From contig CALJKL010000028.1 in assembly GCA_937973555.1 (NCBI GenBank), positions 28,029 through 92,028 on the forward strand: a stretch of 64,000 nt of DNA. Direction: 5' to 3'. The notes under the pieces were generated by a model. That model saw only the letters and a program-made list of their open reading frames with translations, was not told the origin of the DNA and did no database searches. The translations under genes and the position numbers were made by a program. The DNA is from an uncultured Flavobacteriales bacterium (GTDB lineage Bacteria; Bacteroidota; Bacteroidia; Flavobacteriales; Weeksellaceae). Positions 52,946 through 61,110 of this stretch are shown piece after piece (within the stretch, counting starts at the first letter, position 1; each line of letters starts with the position of its first letter).

Positions 52946-52975
52946 AATCTTGCAGGTTTCATTGCCTGCAAGATT
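52946..52975 (+). promoter_or_regulatory. Strong hairpin in the purM leader
   Basis: AATCTTGCAGG / CCTGCAAGATT, 11-bp perfect inverted repeat with an 8-nt loop, ending 22 nt before the purM ATG. It has no T tract, so it is not a terminator; it may be an operator or an RNA element affecting translation. Confidence 0.5.
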
Positions 52976-52997
52976 TAACAAAAAGAAAACAATTAAA

Positions 52998-53987
52998 ATG
53001 AGCAATACTTACAAATCTGCAGGTGTAGACAAAGAAGAAGGCTACAAAACGGTAGACAAAATAAAATCGGCTGTTGCAGGAACGCACAACAAGAATGTAT
53101 TGAACAATTTGGGAAGCTTTGGTGCTTTCTATGAAATTGGCGGTTACAAAAATCCGGTTTTGGTTAGCGGAACGGATGGGGTAGGAACCAAACTGAAAAT
53201 TGCATTAGATACCAAAAAATATGATTCTATTGGGATAGATTGTTTTGCCATGTGTGCCAACGATATCCTTTGCCACGGCGCAAAACCATTGTTTTTCTTA
53301 GATTATTTGGCTTGTGGTAAATTAGAATCTGATGTGGCAGCAGAAATAGTACTGGGAATGGTAAATGCCTGCAAGGATAATGAATGTGCTTTAATTGGTG
53401 GTGAAACAGCAGAAATGCCAGGGATGTATCAGCCGGGAGATTATGATGTAGCAGGTTTCTGTGTAGGGATTGTAGAAAAAGAAGAAATTATAGATGGTTC
53501 CAAAATCAAAAAAGGAGATAAAATTATTGCTTTGCCAAGTTCTGGTTTCCACAGCAATGGCTTCTCTTTGGTGAGAAAAATTTTCCCAGATTTTGAAGAA
53601 ACATTTGAAGGTAAACCTTTATACGAAAAACTTTTGGTGCCTACTAAATTATATTACAAAGACGTTTTTAAACTAAAAGGGAATATAGAACTTTCGGGTA
53701 TTGCTCATATTACCGGTGGTGGATTGATAGAAAATGTACCGAGAATTATTCCGAATGGTTTATGTGCCAATATAGACACCAGCAAAATCAGAATTCCAAG
53801 TGTGATGTTGGAATTGGAAAAACGCGGAAATATTGAAAGAGTAGAAATGTTCGGTACCTTCAATATGGGAGTAGGGATGGTAGTAGTAGTAGATGAAACT
53901 CTTGCTGATAAGGCCTTGTCATTGATTGAAGAGGCGTACTTGGTAGGTGAAATCACTGAAAACTCAGAAAAAATAGTACTTAATTAG
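52998..53987 (+). CDS. purM: Phosphoribosylformylglycinamidine cyclo-ligase (AIR synthetase)
   Basis: A 329-aa ATP-dependent enzyme of purine synthesis, converting FGAM to AIR. Family motifs SGTDGVGTKLK, DCFAMCANDILCHGAKPLFFLDY and GGETAEMPGMY are present. The ATG at 52998 was chosen; the frame runs 16 codons further upstream, but that part is only the hairpin sequence. First gene of the purM-N-H-D cluster. Confidence 0.95.
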   Translation: MSNTYKSAGVDKEEGYKTVDKIKSAVAGTHNKNVLNNLGSFGAFYEIGGYKNPVLVSGTDGVGTKLKIALDTKKYDSIGIDCFAMCANDILCHGAKPLFFLDYLACGKLESDVAAEIVLGMVNACKDNECALIGGETAEMPGMYQPGDYDVAGFCVGIVEKEEIIDGSKIKKGDKIIALPSSGFHSNGFSLVRKIFPDFEETFEGKPLYEKLLVPTKLYYKDVFKLKGNIELSGIAHITGGGLIENVPRIIPNGLCANIDTSKIRIPSVMLELEKRGNIERVEMFGTFNMGVGMVVVVDETLADKALSLIEEAYLVGEITENSEKIVLN

Positions 53988-53997
53988 TGCCCAATTT

Positions 53998-54558
53998 ATG
54001 AAGAATGTAGTGGTTTTAGTTTCGGGTTCAGGAAGCAACTTGCAGCGCATTATTGATTGTATAGACAATGGAGAAATCCAAAATGCAAAAGTAAGTCTGG
54101 TAGTTGCGGATAGAGCATGCTATGCTTTAGAAAGAGCAGAAAACCACCAAATTCCCCATCAACTCATTAAAAGAGGAAAAGATTTTTCAGAGAATTTGGA
54201 AAATATCCTTCCCGAAAATACAGACCTTATTGTATTGGCGGGTTTTCTGTCGATTTTAAGCCAAGAGTTTTGCGAAAAATATAAAGGTAAAATCATCAAT
54301 ATTCACCCGGCGTTGTTGCCGAAATTTGGAGGAAAAGGTATGTGGGGAAACCATGTGCATCATGCGGTGATAGAAGCCGGTGAAAAGGAAAGTGGCGCCA
54401 CGGTACACTATGTGACTTCGGGTATAGATGAGGGAGAAATTATCTTGCAAGGAAAGGTAGAAGTAGAAGATGGTGATACCCCGGATTTGCTCGCGCTGAA
54501 AATCCATCAGGTAGAATATGATATTTTTCCGAAGGCCATCAATAAAATTTTAAATTAA
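53998..54558 (+). CDS. purN: Phosphoribosylglycinamide formyltransferase
   Basis: A 186-aa enzyme that formylates GAR using 10-formyl-tetrahydrofolate. It opens with VVLVSGSGSNLQRIID (phosphate loop), has INIHPALLPKFGGKGMWG with the catalytic Asn/His, and SGATVHYVTSGIDEGEII. It starts 10 nt after purM. Confidence 0.95.
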   Translation: MKNVVVLVSGSGSNLQRIIDCIDNGEIQNAKVSLVVADRACYALERAENHQIPHQLIKRGKDFSENLENILPENTDLIVLAGFLSILSQEFCEKYKGKIINIHPALLPKFGGKGMWGNHVHHAVIEAGEKESGATVHYVTSGIDEGEIILQGKVEVEDGDTPDLLALKIHQVEYDIFPKAINKILN

Positions 54559-54577
54559 TATATCTAATAAAATTAAA

Positions 54578-56092
54578 ATGAAAAAACGAGCATTAATTAG
54601 TGTCTCCAACAAAAACAACCTTAAGGAATTTGCCCAGTTCTTAGAGCAAAACAATTATGAATTGATTTCTACGGGTGGTACCTTCAAATATCTGAAAGAA
54701 GCAGGGTTGAATCCCATTCAGATTGATGAGGTTACTAATTTTCCGGAAATGTTAGATGGCAGAGTAAAGACCCTTCATCCTAAAGTACATGGTGGTTTGT
54801 TGGCGGTTCGTGATAATGAAGAGCACATGAAGACGGTAGCAGAGCACGGAATTGGGCTAATTGATATGGTGATCGTTAACCTTTATCCTTTTTTCGAAAA
54901 TGTAAACAAAGACATTTCTTTGGAAGAAAAGGTAGAGTTTATTGATATAGGTGGGCCTTCTATGCTTCGTTCAGCTGCCAAAAATTTTGCGTCAGTTACC
55001 GTGGTAACGGATGTTAATGATTACGAAAGAGTTCAACAAGAGATGTCTGAAAATGGTGATACAACCATAGAAACCCGTAAAAAATTGGCAGGTAAGGTGT
55101 TCAACCTGACGGCGGCTTATGATGCGGCGATTTCTCAAATGCTATTGGATGAAGAATATCCGGAATATCTTCAGGCATCTTATCAAAAAGTTTCTGATTT
55201 AAGATACGGCGAAAACCCTCACCAATCGGCTGCTTATTACGTTTCTACTACAGAAAACGGCGCCATGAAAGATTTTGAAATCTTGGGGGGAAAAGAATTG
55301 TCTTTCAACAACCTTAGAGATATGGATTTGTGCTGGAAGGTGGTGAATGAGTTTAAAGACGAAATGGCTTGTTGTGCCGTAAAACACTCTACCCCTTGTG
55401 GAGTTGCCATTGGTACTTCGGCGTTAGAAACCTATCAGAAGACTTTTGAGTGTGACCCGGTTTCTATTTTTGGAGGCATTGTAGCCATGAATTATAAGGT
55501 AGATGCGGCTACGGCTGAAGAACTCAACAAAACTTTCTTGGAAATTGTAATGGCAACAGATTTTGATGCTGATGCCTTAGAAATATTAAGAAAAAAGAAA
55601 AATCTGAGAATCATTAAAATCAAAAACCCTGTTTATGACCAAAAGACTTGGGTGAAAATAGACGGAGGGATTTTGGTACAAGATGTAGACAATCAGTTTT
55701 CAACAGACTTTAATGTAGTTACAGAGACTCAACCAACAGAAGCGCAAAAAAAAGCATTGCTGTTTTCTCAAAGGGTAGTAAAATATGTGAAATCCAATGC
55801 CATTGTGGTGTCTAATGGGGTTCAGGCTTTTGGAATAGGTGGAGGACAGGTCAATAGAATCTGGGCAACGGAACAGGCCATTGCAAGAGCAAAAGAAAAA
55901 TTCAATGGAGATTTGGTTTTGGCTTCAGATGCCTTTTTCCCATTCAGAGATGTGGTAGATTTTTGTGCCAAAGAAGGCATTACGGCTATTATTCAGCCGG
56001 GAGGAAGCATGAGGGATCAAGAAAGTATAGAGGCAGCTAATGAATATAAAATCCCGATGATTTTTACAGGAATGAGACACTTTTTACATTAA
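54578..56092 (+). CDS. purH: Bifunctional AICAR formyltransferase / IMP cyclohydrolase
   Basis: A 504-aa protein catalysing the last two steps to IMP. The N-terminal IMP cyclohydrolase domain has RALISVSNKNNLKEFAQFL and DGRVKTLHPKVHGGLL; the C-terminal transformylase has LRYGENPHQSAAYY, KHSTPCGVAIG (with the Lys-His pair) and SDAFFPFRDVVDF. It is 19 nt after purN. Confidence 0.97.
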   Translation: MKKRALISVSNKNNLKEFAQFLEQNNYELISTGGTFKYLKEAGLNPIQIDEVTNFPEMLDGRVKTLHPKVHGGLLAVRDNEEHMKTVAEHGIGLIDMVIVNLYPFFENVNKDISLEEKVEFIDIGGPSMLRSAAKNFASVTVVTDVNDYERVQQEMSENGDTTIETRKKLAGKVFNLTAAYDAAISQMLLDEEYPEYLQASYQKVSDLRYGENPHQSAAYYVSTTENGAMKDFEILGGKELSFNNLRDMDLCWKVVNEFKDEMACCAVKHSTPCGVAIGTSALETYQKTFECDPVSIFGGIVAMNYKVDAATAEELNKTFLEIVMATDFDADALEILRKKKNLRIIKIKNPVYDQKTWVKIDGGILVQDVDNQFSTDFNVVTETQPTEAQKKALLFSQRVVKYVKSNAIVVSNGVQAFGIGGGQVNRIWATEQAIARAKEKFNGDLVLASDAFFPFRDVVDFCAKEGITAIIQPGGSMRDQESIEAANEYKIPMIFTGMRHFLH

Positions 56093-56111
56093 TTAATTTA
56101 AAAGAATACTA

Positions 56112-56142
56112 TTGTAAAAGGACATTCTAATTTGTAAATTTG
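56112..56142 (+). promoter_or_regulatory. Candidate promoter of purD
   Basis: TTG at 56112-56114, 20 nt, then TAAATTTG at 56135-56142, 22 nt before the purD ATG. It suggests purD can be transcribed separately from purMNH. Confidence 0.55.
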
Positions 56143-56164
56143 TAGTAAACCAACACAAAAAATA

Positions 56165-57403
56165 ATGAAAATATTAATTATAGGAAACGGAGGCAGAGAA
56201 TCTGCAATAGCTAGAAAATTATCTCAAGATTCTAGAATCAGCAAAATGTATTTTGCTAAAGGCAATGCTACTACAGAGTCATTGGGTAAAAATTTACCTT
56301 TCGATAGTATTTCAGAACTCAAAGATTTTGCCCTTCGTGAGAAAATAGATCTTACCATTGTTGGTCCAGAATTACCTTTGGTAAACGGTATTGTAGACGA
56401 ATTCCAAAAGCATGACCTTAAAATTTTTGGTCCTACCAAGCGTGCTGCTGATTTAGAGGGGAGTAAGGTATATTCCAAAAAATTTATGCAAGAAAACGGG
56501 GTAAGAACGGCAAGTGCAGAGATTTTTGAGTCTTATCAAGAAGCCCTTAAATACGTAGAAAATCACAGTTATCCTTTAGTGATTAAAGCTAGTGGATTGG
56601 CTGGCGGTAAAGGGGTGGTTATATGCGAAGACAAAATTCATGCACAAGATACTTTACACAAGTTCATGATTGATAGAATTTTCGGAGATGCAGGGATCAA
56701 GATTGTTATTGAAGAGTTTTTGAGCGGTTTTGAAGCATCTGTTATTGTTTTCTGGAACGGAGAAAAAGCTTTCCCATTTGTTTCAGCAAAAGACTATAAA
56801 AAAGTTGGAAATAAAGATACCGGAGCCAATACCGGCGGAATGGGTACGGTAGCCCCAAGTCCGGAATTGACGGCGGAACATTTTGCAGATTTCGAAAAAA
56901 ATATTTTAGAACCTACGGCCAAAGGCATCAGAGAGAATGCTTTGAAGTTTAAAGGATTTATCTTCTTTGGACTTTTGGTTGCTAATGATCAATGTTATTT
57001 GTTAGAATACAATATGAGATTGGGCGATCCAGAAACTCAGGTAATTCTTCCACTTTTAGAAAATAATTTATTGGATGTTTTCAATGATTGTCTAGAGGGC
57101 AAAGATTTGAATTTAAAATTTGCCAATAAAAAGGCGGTTTGTCTGGTGATGACTTCCGGCGGATATCCTGGACACTTTGAAAATGGTTATGAAATAGTGG
57201 GTTTAGATAAAGTGAAACATAGCGATGTGCTTTTTGCAGGAGCGGAGCAAATGGCAGGCAAAATCTTGACCAATGGAGGTAGAGTACTGAATTTGGTAGC
57301 ATTAGGTGATACCTATGATGATGCCAGAAAAAAAGTATATGAGGATGCCAAATCGGTAAACTTTGATTATGCTTATTACAGGGAAGATATTGCAAAATTC
57401 TAA
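56165..57403 (+). CDS. purD: Phosphoribosylamine-glycine ligase (GAR synthetase)
   Basis: A 412-aa ATP-grasp enzyme joining phosphoribosylamine and glycine. The N-terminal ILIIGNGGRESAIARKL, the ATP-grasp loop VIKASGLAGGKGVVIC, and NTGGMGTVAPSP plus RLGDPETQ are diagnostic. It has its own promoter-like sequence and terminator. Confidence 0.97.
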   Translation: MKILIIGNGGRESAIARKLSQDSRISKMYFAKGNATTESLGKNLPFDSISELKDFALREKIDLTIVGPELPLVNGIVDEFQKHDLKIFGPTKRAADLEGSKVYSKKFMQENGVRTASAEIFESYQEALKYVENHSYPLVIKASGLAGGKGVVICEDKIHAQDTLHKFMIDRIFGDAGIKIVIEEFLSGFEASVIVFWNGEKAFPFVSAKDYKKVGNKDTGANTGGMGTVAPSPELTAEHFADFEKNILEPTAKGIRENALKFKGFIFFGLLVANDQCYLLEYNMRLGDPETQVILPLLENNLLDVFNDCLEGKDLNLKFANKKAVCLVMTSGGYPGHFENGYEIVGLDKVKHSDVLFAGAEQMAGKILTNGGRVLNLVALGDTYDDARKKVYEDAKSVNFDYAYYREDIAKF

Positions 57404-57411
57404 ATAAGATT

Positions 57412-57435
57412 TGAGGGATATTTCCCTCATTTTTT
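57412..57435 (+). terminator. Terminator of purD
   Basis: TGAGGGA / TCCCTCA, 7-bp perfect stem with a TATT loop, then T6. Confidence 0.9.
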
Positions 57436-57476
57436 ATTGTAAATAAAGAAGATTTTCAAAAAAATAATTTAGAACA

Positions 57477-59006
57477 ATGAACAACGGAATCATCATTTTA
57501 GACTTCGGGTCTCAATACAACCAATTGATTGGAAGAAGAATCAGAGAAATGGAAGTCTATTCAGAAATATTACCTTTCAATATACCTTTAGAAGAACTCA
57601 AAGCCAAAAATCCTAAAGGCATAATCCTTTCCGGTGGACCAAGTTCTGTAAATGCTGCAGATGCCCATTTGGTAGAAAAAGGAATCTTTGATTTGGGAAT
57701 TCCTGTTTTGGGAATTTGCTACGGGATGCAACTTACCGCACACCTTCTTGGAGGCAAAGTGAAAAAAGGGACCAAAGGAGAATATGGTAAAGCCACTTTG
57801 GAAATCGTGAAACAAAATCCATTGTTCAGCGGTGTGAATGAAAATTCTACCGTTTGGATGAGCCATTTTGATGAAGTAGAAACCTTACCTCAAAATTTTG
57901 AAATATCTGCCAAATCGGGTGTTATTGCTGGTATGTTCAATGAAGCTCAAAATATTTATTGTGTACAGTTTCACCCTGAGGTTTCTCATACAGAGTTCGG
58001 AAGCAAAATGTTAGATAACTTTGTTTTTGGTATTTGTAAGGCGGATAAAAACTGGAAACTAACCAACTATATCGAAAGAACCATTGCGGAAATCCGCGAA
58101 AAAGTGGGTAATGAAAAGGTGATTTTAGGACTTTCTGGTGGAGTAGATTCTTCGGTGTCAGCCGTGTTGATTCATAAAGCCATTGGCGATCAGCTGAATT
58201 GTATTTTTGTTGATACCGGATTGTTGAGAAAAGATGAAGCCAAAAAAGTAATGCAACATTACGGCGAGCATTTCCATATGAACATTGATATGGTAGAGGC
58301 TACTGATCGTTTTCTAAATAGGCTCAAAGGCGTTTCGGACCCCGAAGAAAAAAGAAAAATCATAGGAAATGAATTTGTAGCCGTTTTTGATGAAGAGGCT
58401 CATAAGATAGAAGGCGCAAGATTTTTGGCGCAAGGCACTATCTACCCGGATGTGATAGAATCTCAATCCGTAAAAGGACCTTCTGCGGTCATTAAGTCTC
58501 ACCACAATGTGGGAGGTTTGCCAGAAGAAATGAATCTTCAATTGCTAGAGCCGCTTCGCGAATTGTTTAAAGACGAAGTAAGAAAAGTAGGCGAGGAGTT
58601 AGGTATTCCACATCATTTGGTATACAGACACCCCTTCCCAGGACCAGGATTAGGCATTAGGATTTTGGGAGAAGTAGATGTGGAGAAAGTAGAAATCTTG
58701 CAAAATGCAGATGACATTTTCATAGAAGAATTGTATAAAAATAATTTGTACGAAAAAGTATCTCAAGCTTTTGTGGTCTTACTTCCTGTAAAATCCGTAG
58801 GCGTAATGGGAGACGAAAGAACTTATGAATATACCGCCGTGGTGCGTTCTGCCGATACTATAGACTTTATGACTGCTACCTTCAGCAAGTTCTCTTGGGA
58901 GTTTTTAGAAACGGTTTCCAACCGTATCATCAACGAGGTGAAGGGCATTAATCGTGTTACATACGATATCTCTAGCAAACCACCCGCAACCATTGAGTGG
59001 GAATAA
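57477..59006 (+). CDS. guaA: GMP synthase (glutamine-hydrolysing)
   Basis: A 509-aa enzyme converting XMP to GMP. The glutaminase domain has Cys81 in GICYGMQ and a His/Glu pair in QFHPEVSHTEFG; the ATP pyrophosphatase domain starts with LGLSGGVDSSVSA; the dimerisation end has the GMP synthase signature RHPFPGPGLGIRILG. It sits next to purine genes but is bounded by terminators on both sides. Confidence 0.97.
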   Translation: MNNGIIILDFGSQYNQLIGRRIREMEVYSEILPFNIPLEELKAKNPKGIILSGGPSSVNAADAHLVEKGIFDLGIPVLGICYGMQLTAHLLGGKVKKGTKGEYGKATLEIVKQNPLFSGVNENSTVWMSHFDEVETLPQNFEISAKSGVIAGMFNEAQNIYCVQFHPEVSHTEFGSKMLDNFVFGICKADKNWKLTNYIERTIAEIREKVGNEKVILGLSGGVDSSVSAVLIHKAIGDQLNCIFVDTGLLRKDEAKKVMQHYGEHFHMNIDMVEATDRFLNRLKGVSDPEEKRKIIGNEFVAVFDEEAHKIEGARFLAQGTIYPDVIESQSVKGPSAVIKSHHNVGGLPEEMNLQLLEPLRELFKDEVRKVGEELGIPHHLVYRHPFPGPGLGIRILGEVDVEKVEILQNADDIFIEELYKNNLYEKVSQAFVVLLPVKSVGVMGDERTYEYTAVVRSADTIDFMTATFSKFSWEFLETVSNRIINEVKGINRVTYDISSKPPATIEWE

Positions 59007-59013
59007 AATACAG

Positions 59014-59038
59014 AACTCCGGCCTTGGCTGGAGTTTTT
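59014..59038 (+). terminator. Terminator of guaA
   Basis: AACTCCGGCC / GGCTGGAGTT stem (10 bp, one G-U, TT loop, so effectively 8-9 bp), followed by T5. Confidence 0.8.
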
Positions 59039-59053
59039 CAATTTTAAAATCCG

Positions 59054-59061
59054 TATTTTTG
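59054..59061 (+). promoter_or_regulatory. Candidate -7 box of the DEAD-box helicase gene, adjacent to the start codon
   Basis: TATTTTTG with 4 nt before the ATG at 59066, the same spacing as at lolD and dnaX. Confidence 0.5.
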
Positions 59062-59065
59062 CATC

Positions 59066-60418
59066 ATGAAGTACACCTTTGCAGATTTTGATTTGCCAAA
59101 ACAACTTAACAATGCTTTAGAAAGATTAAACATTGTAGAGCCTACCCATATTCAGCTCAAGTCTTTTTCGCCCATTATGAGCGGTAAAGATGTTATGGGT
59201 ATTGCCCAAACCGGTACAGGTAAAACTTTGGCTTATTTACTGCCTATTTTAAAGGAATATAAATTTTCTAAAACCGACCAACCAAAGGTTTTGATTTTGG
59301 TCCCTACCAGAGAATTGGTGGTACAGGTGGCAGAAGTTTTAGAAAACCTTACCGAAGAAATGAATGTAAGGGTGTTGGGAGTTTATGGTGGAGTAAACAT
59401 CAATACACAAAAACTATTGGTGTATGAAGGCGTAGACATCTTGGTGGGTACTCCGGGAAGGGTAATGGACTTGATGAAGGATGCCGTGCTGAATCTGAAA
59501 GAATTGAAAAAACTCGTTATTGATGAGTTTGATGAAATGCTTTCTTTGGGTTTCAAACGCCAGCTAGAAGACATCTTTACCATGATGAGTGACCGCAGAC
59601 AAAACATTTTGTTTTCGGCCACCATGACAGATCAAGTAGATGCCATGCTGGAGGAGTATTTCAAAAATCCACAAGAAATTTCTTTGGCCAGAAGTGGTAC
59701 TCCATTGGAAAAGATTGCCCAAAAGGCCATTCCGGTGAAGAACTTCAATACGAAGCTTAACTTATTGGTACATCTACTAAAAACGGAAAGTGATTTCGAA
59801 AAGATTCTGATTTTCGCCAATAATAAAAAGCACGCCGATTTCATTTTTGAGAAAATTGAAGATGAATTTCCGGGAGAATTTGGGGTTATCCATTCCAATA
59901 AATCTCAGAATTTCAGATTGAGAACCATGAAGTCTTTTTCGGATAATGAACTGAGAGGTATCATCACTACAGACGTTATGGCAAGGGGATTAGATATTCC
60001 GGATGTTTCGCACGTCTTCAATTTTGAAATTCCTGAAGTTCAAGAACAGTATATCCACAGAATTGGTAGAACAGGTAGGGCAGACAAAGAAGGGATCGCC
60101 ATATCTTTTTACACGCCTAAAGAGGAAGAGACCTTTATCACCATAGAAATGTTCATGAACAAGGAGGTGGCAAGATTAGATTTTCCTGAGGAAGTAAAAG
60201 AATCGGAAATCAAAATTGCTTCTGAAAAAGAAGAGGTAAAAATGAAAAATCCTGTTCAGTATAAGAAAATTGAACCGGGTTCTGCTTTCCATGAGAAGAA
60301 AGATAAGAACAAAAAAATAAACCTCGGAGGCCCCAGCAAAAGGAAACCGCCTAAAACAAAACCGGGAAACCGTGCCCAACAAAAAGCAAAATCTATTGCC
60401 AAAAGAAAAAAGAAATAA
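59066..60418 (+). CDS. DEAD-box-type RNA helicase
   Basis: A 450-aa ATP-dependent RNA helicase. Q-motif region, motif I AQTGTGKT (47-54), Ia PTRELVVQ, Ib TPGRVMD, motif II as DEFD (153-156) rather than DEAD, motif III SAT, motif V/VI TDVMARGLDIP and HRIGRTGRADKEG. The C-terminal 60 residues are very basic (KRKPPKTKPGNRAQQKAKS), an RNA-binding tail. The likely role is ribosome assembly or RNA turnover; the exact substrate is unknown. It converges on the SGNH hydrolase gene. Confidence 0.93.
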   Translation: MKYTFADFDLPKQLNNALERLNIVEPTHIQLKSFSPIMSGKDVMGIAQTGTGKTLAYLLPILKEYKFSKTDQPKVLILVPTRELVVQVAEVLENLTEEMNVRVLGVYGGVNINTQKLLVYEGVDILVGTPGRVMDLMKDAVLNLKELKKLVIDEFDEMLSLGFKRQLEDIFTMMSDRRQNILFSATMTDQVDAMLEEYFKNPQEISLARSGTPLEKIAQKAIPVKNFNTKLNLLVHLLKTESDFEKILIFANNKKHADFIFEKIEDEFPGEFGVIHSNKSQNFRLRTMKSFSDNELRGIITTDVMARGLDIPDVSHVFNFEIPEVQEQYIHRIGRTGRADKEGIAISFYTPKEEETFITIEMFMNKEVARLDFPEEVKESEIKIASEKEEVKMKNPVQYKKIEPGSAFHEKKDKNKKINLGGPSKRKPPKTKPGNRAQQKAKSIAKRKKK

Positions 60419-60420
60419 AC

Positions 60421-60448
60421 AAAAAGCATTTCAACCGAAGTGCTTTTT
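60421..60448. terminator. Bidirectional terminator
   Basis: AAAAAGCATTT / AAGTGCTTTTT, 11-bp stem with one G-U pair, A-rich on the left and T-rich on the right, so it can work for both convergent genes. Confidence 0.85.
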
Positions 60449-61109
60449 ATTTTAAATAAGGTTTCATCACTTTTGCCCATATTTTGTACCCTTCGGGTTT
60501 CATATGCAACATGTCTTCTAGGAATAAATCTTTTCTTATATTTCCATCAGCATCTTTCATGGCTTTGGTGATGTCTATAAAGTTAGCATTTTTTTGTTTT
60601 TGAATAAAATGTTTTATCAAGGTATTCACTTTTTTCACTTCCAGCCAATATTGTTCTCTACTGGGTGAATATTTAATGGAAACATAAGAGATGTTGGCTC
60701 TGGGGTAATGTTTTCTTACGGTAGTAAAAAACGCTTTAAATCTCTCGAAAACAATTGGTGAAGAAGGTTTTTCTTCATGGGCAATGTCGTTTTCTCCACA
60801 ATAGATGATGACTTGTTTAGGCTGATAGGGATTTAATATATCTTCTGCATAAAAATTGAGGTCTACCAATCTAGAACCCCCAAATGCTCTATTGATAATG
60901 GCTTTTTCAGGAAAATAATTACCTACATCTTTCCATTTGGTAAAAGAAGAACTACCCAAAAGCAATATGGCATTTTTGGGAGGTGCTTTTTCAGCATCCA
61001 GTTTTTTGAAGTTTTGAATATCATCCCAAAAATCATGCTTTTGTTGAGAAAAGCCAATAGTGAAACATAGACTTAAAAAGAGAAAAAATAGCTTGGAAAT
61101 CTTTTTCAT
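60447..61109 (-). CDS. Secreted SGNH/GDSL-type hydrolase
   Basis: A 220-aa protein with a signal peptide (MKKISKLFFLFLSLCFTIGFSQ). The SGNH blocks are LLGSSSFTKW (nucleophile Ser), AFGGSR, IIYCGENDIAHEE (block III Asn) and EDMLHMKPEGY (Asp-x-x-His). It is probably an esterase acting on acylated carbohydrates or lipids outside the cytoplasm; the substrate is unknown. It starts 1 nt downstream of the aminotransferase gene end, so the two form an operon. Confidence 0.87.
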   Translation of the reverse strand: MKKISKLFFLFLSLCFTIGFSQQKHDFWDDIQNFKKLDAEKAPPKNAILLLGSSSFTKWKDVGNYFPEKAIINRAFGGSRLVDLNFYAEDILNPYQPKQVIIYCGENDIAHEEKPSSPIVFERFKAFFTTVRKHYPRANISYVSIKYSPSREQYWLEVKKVNTLIKHFIQKQKNANFIDITKAMKDADGNIRKDLFLEDMLHMKPEGYKIWAKVMKPYLK

Positions 61110-61110
61110 A

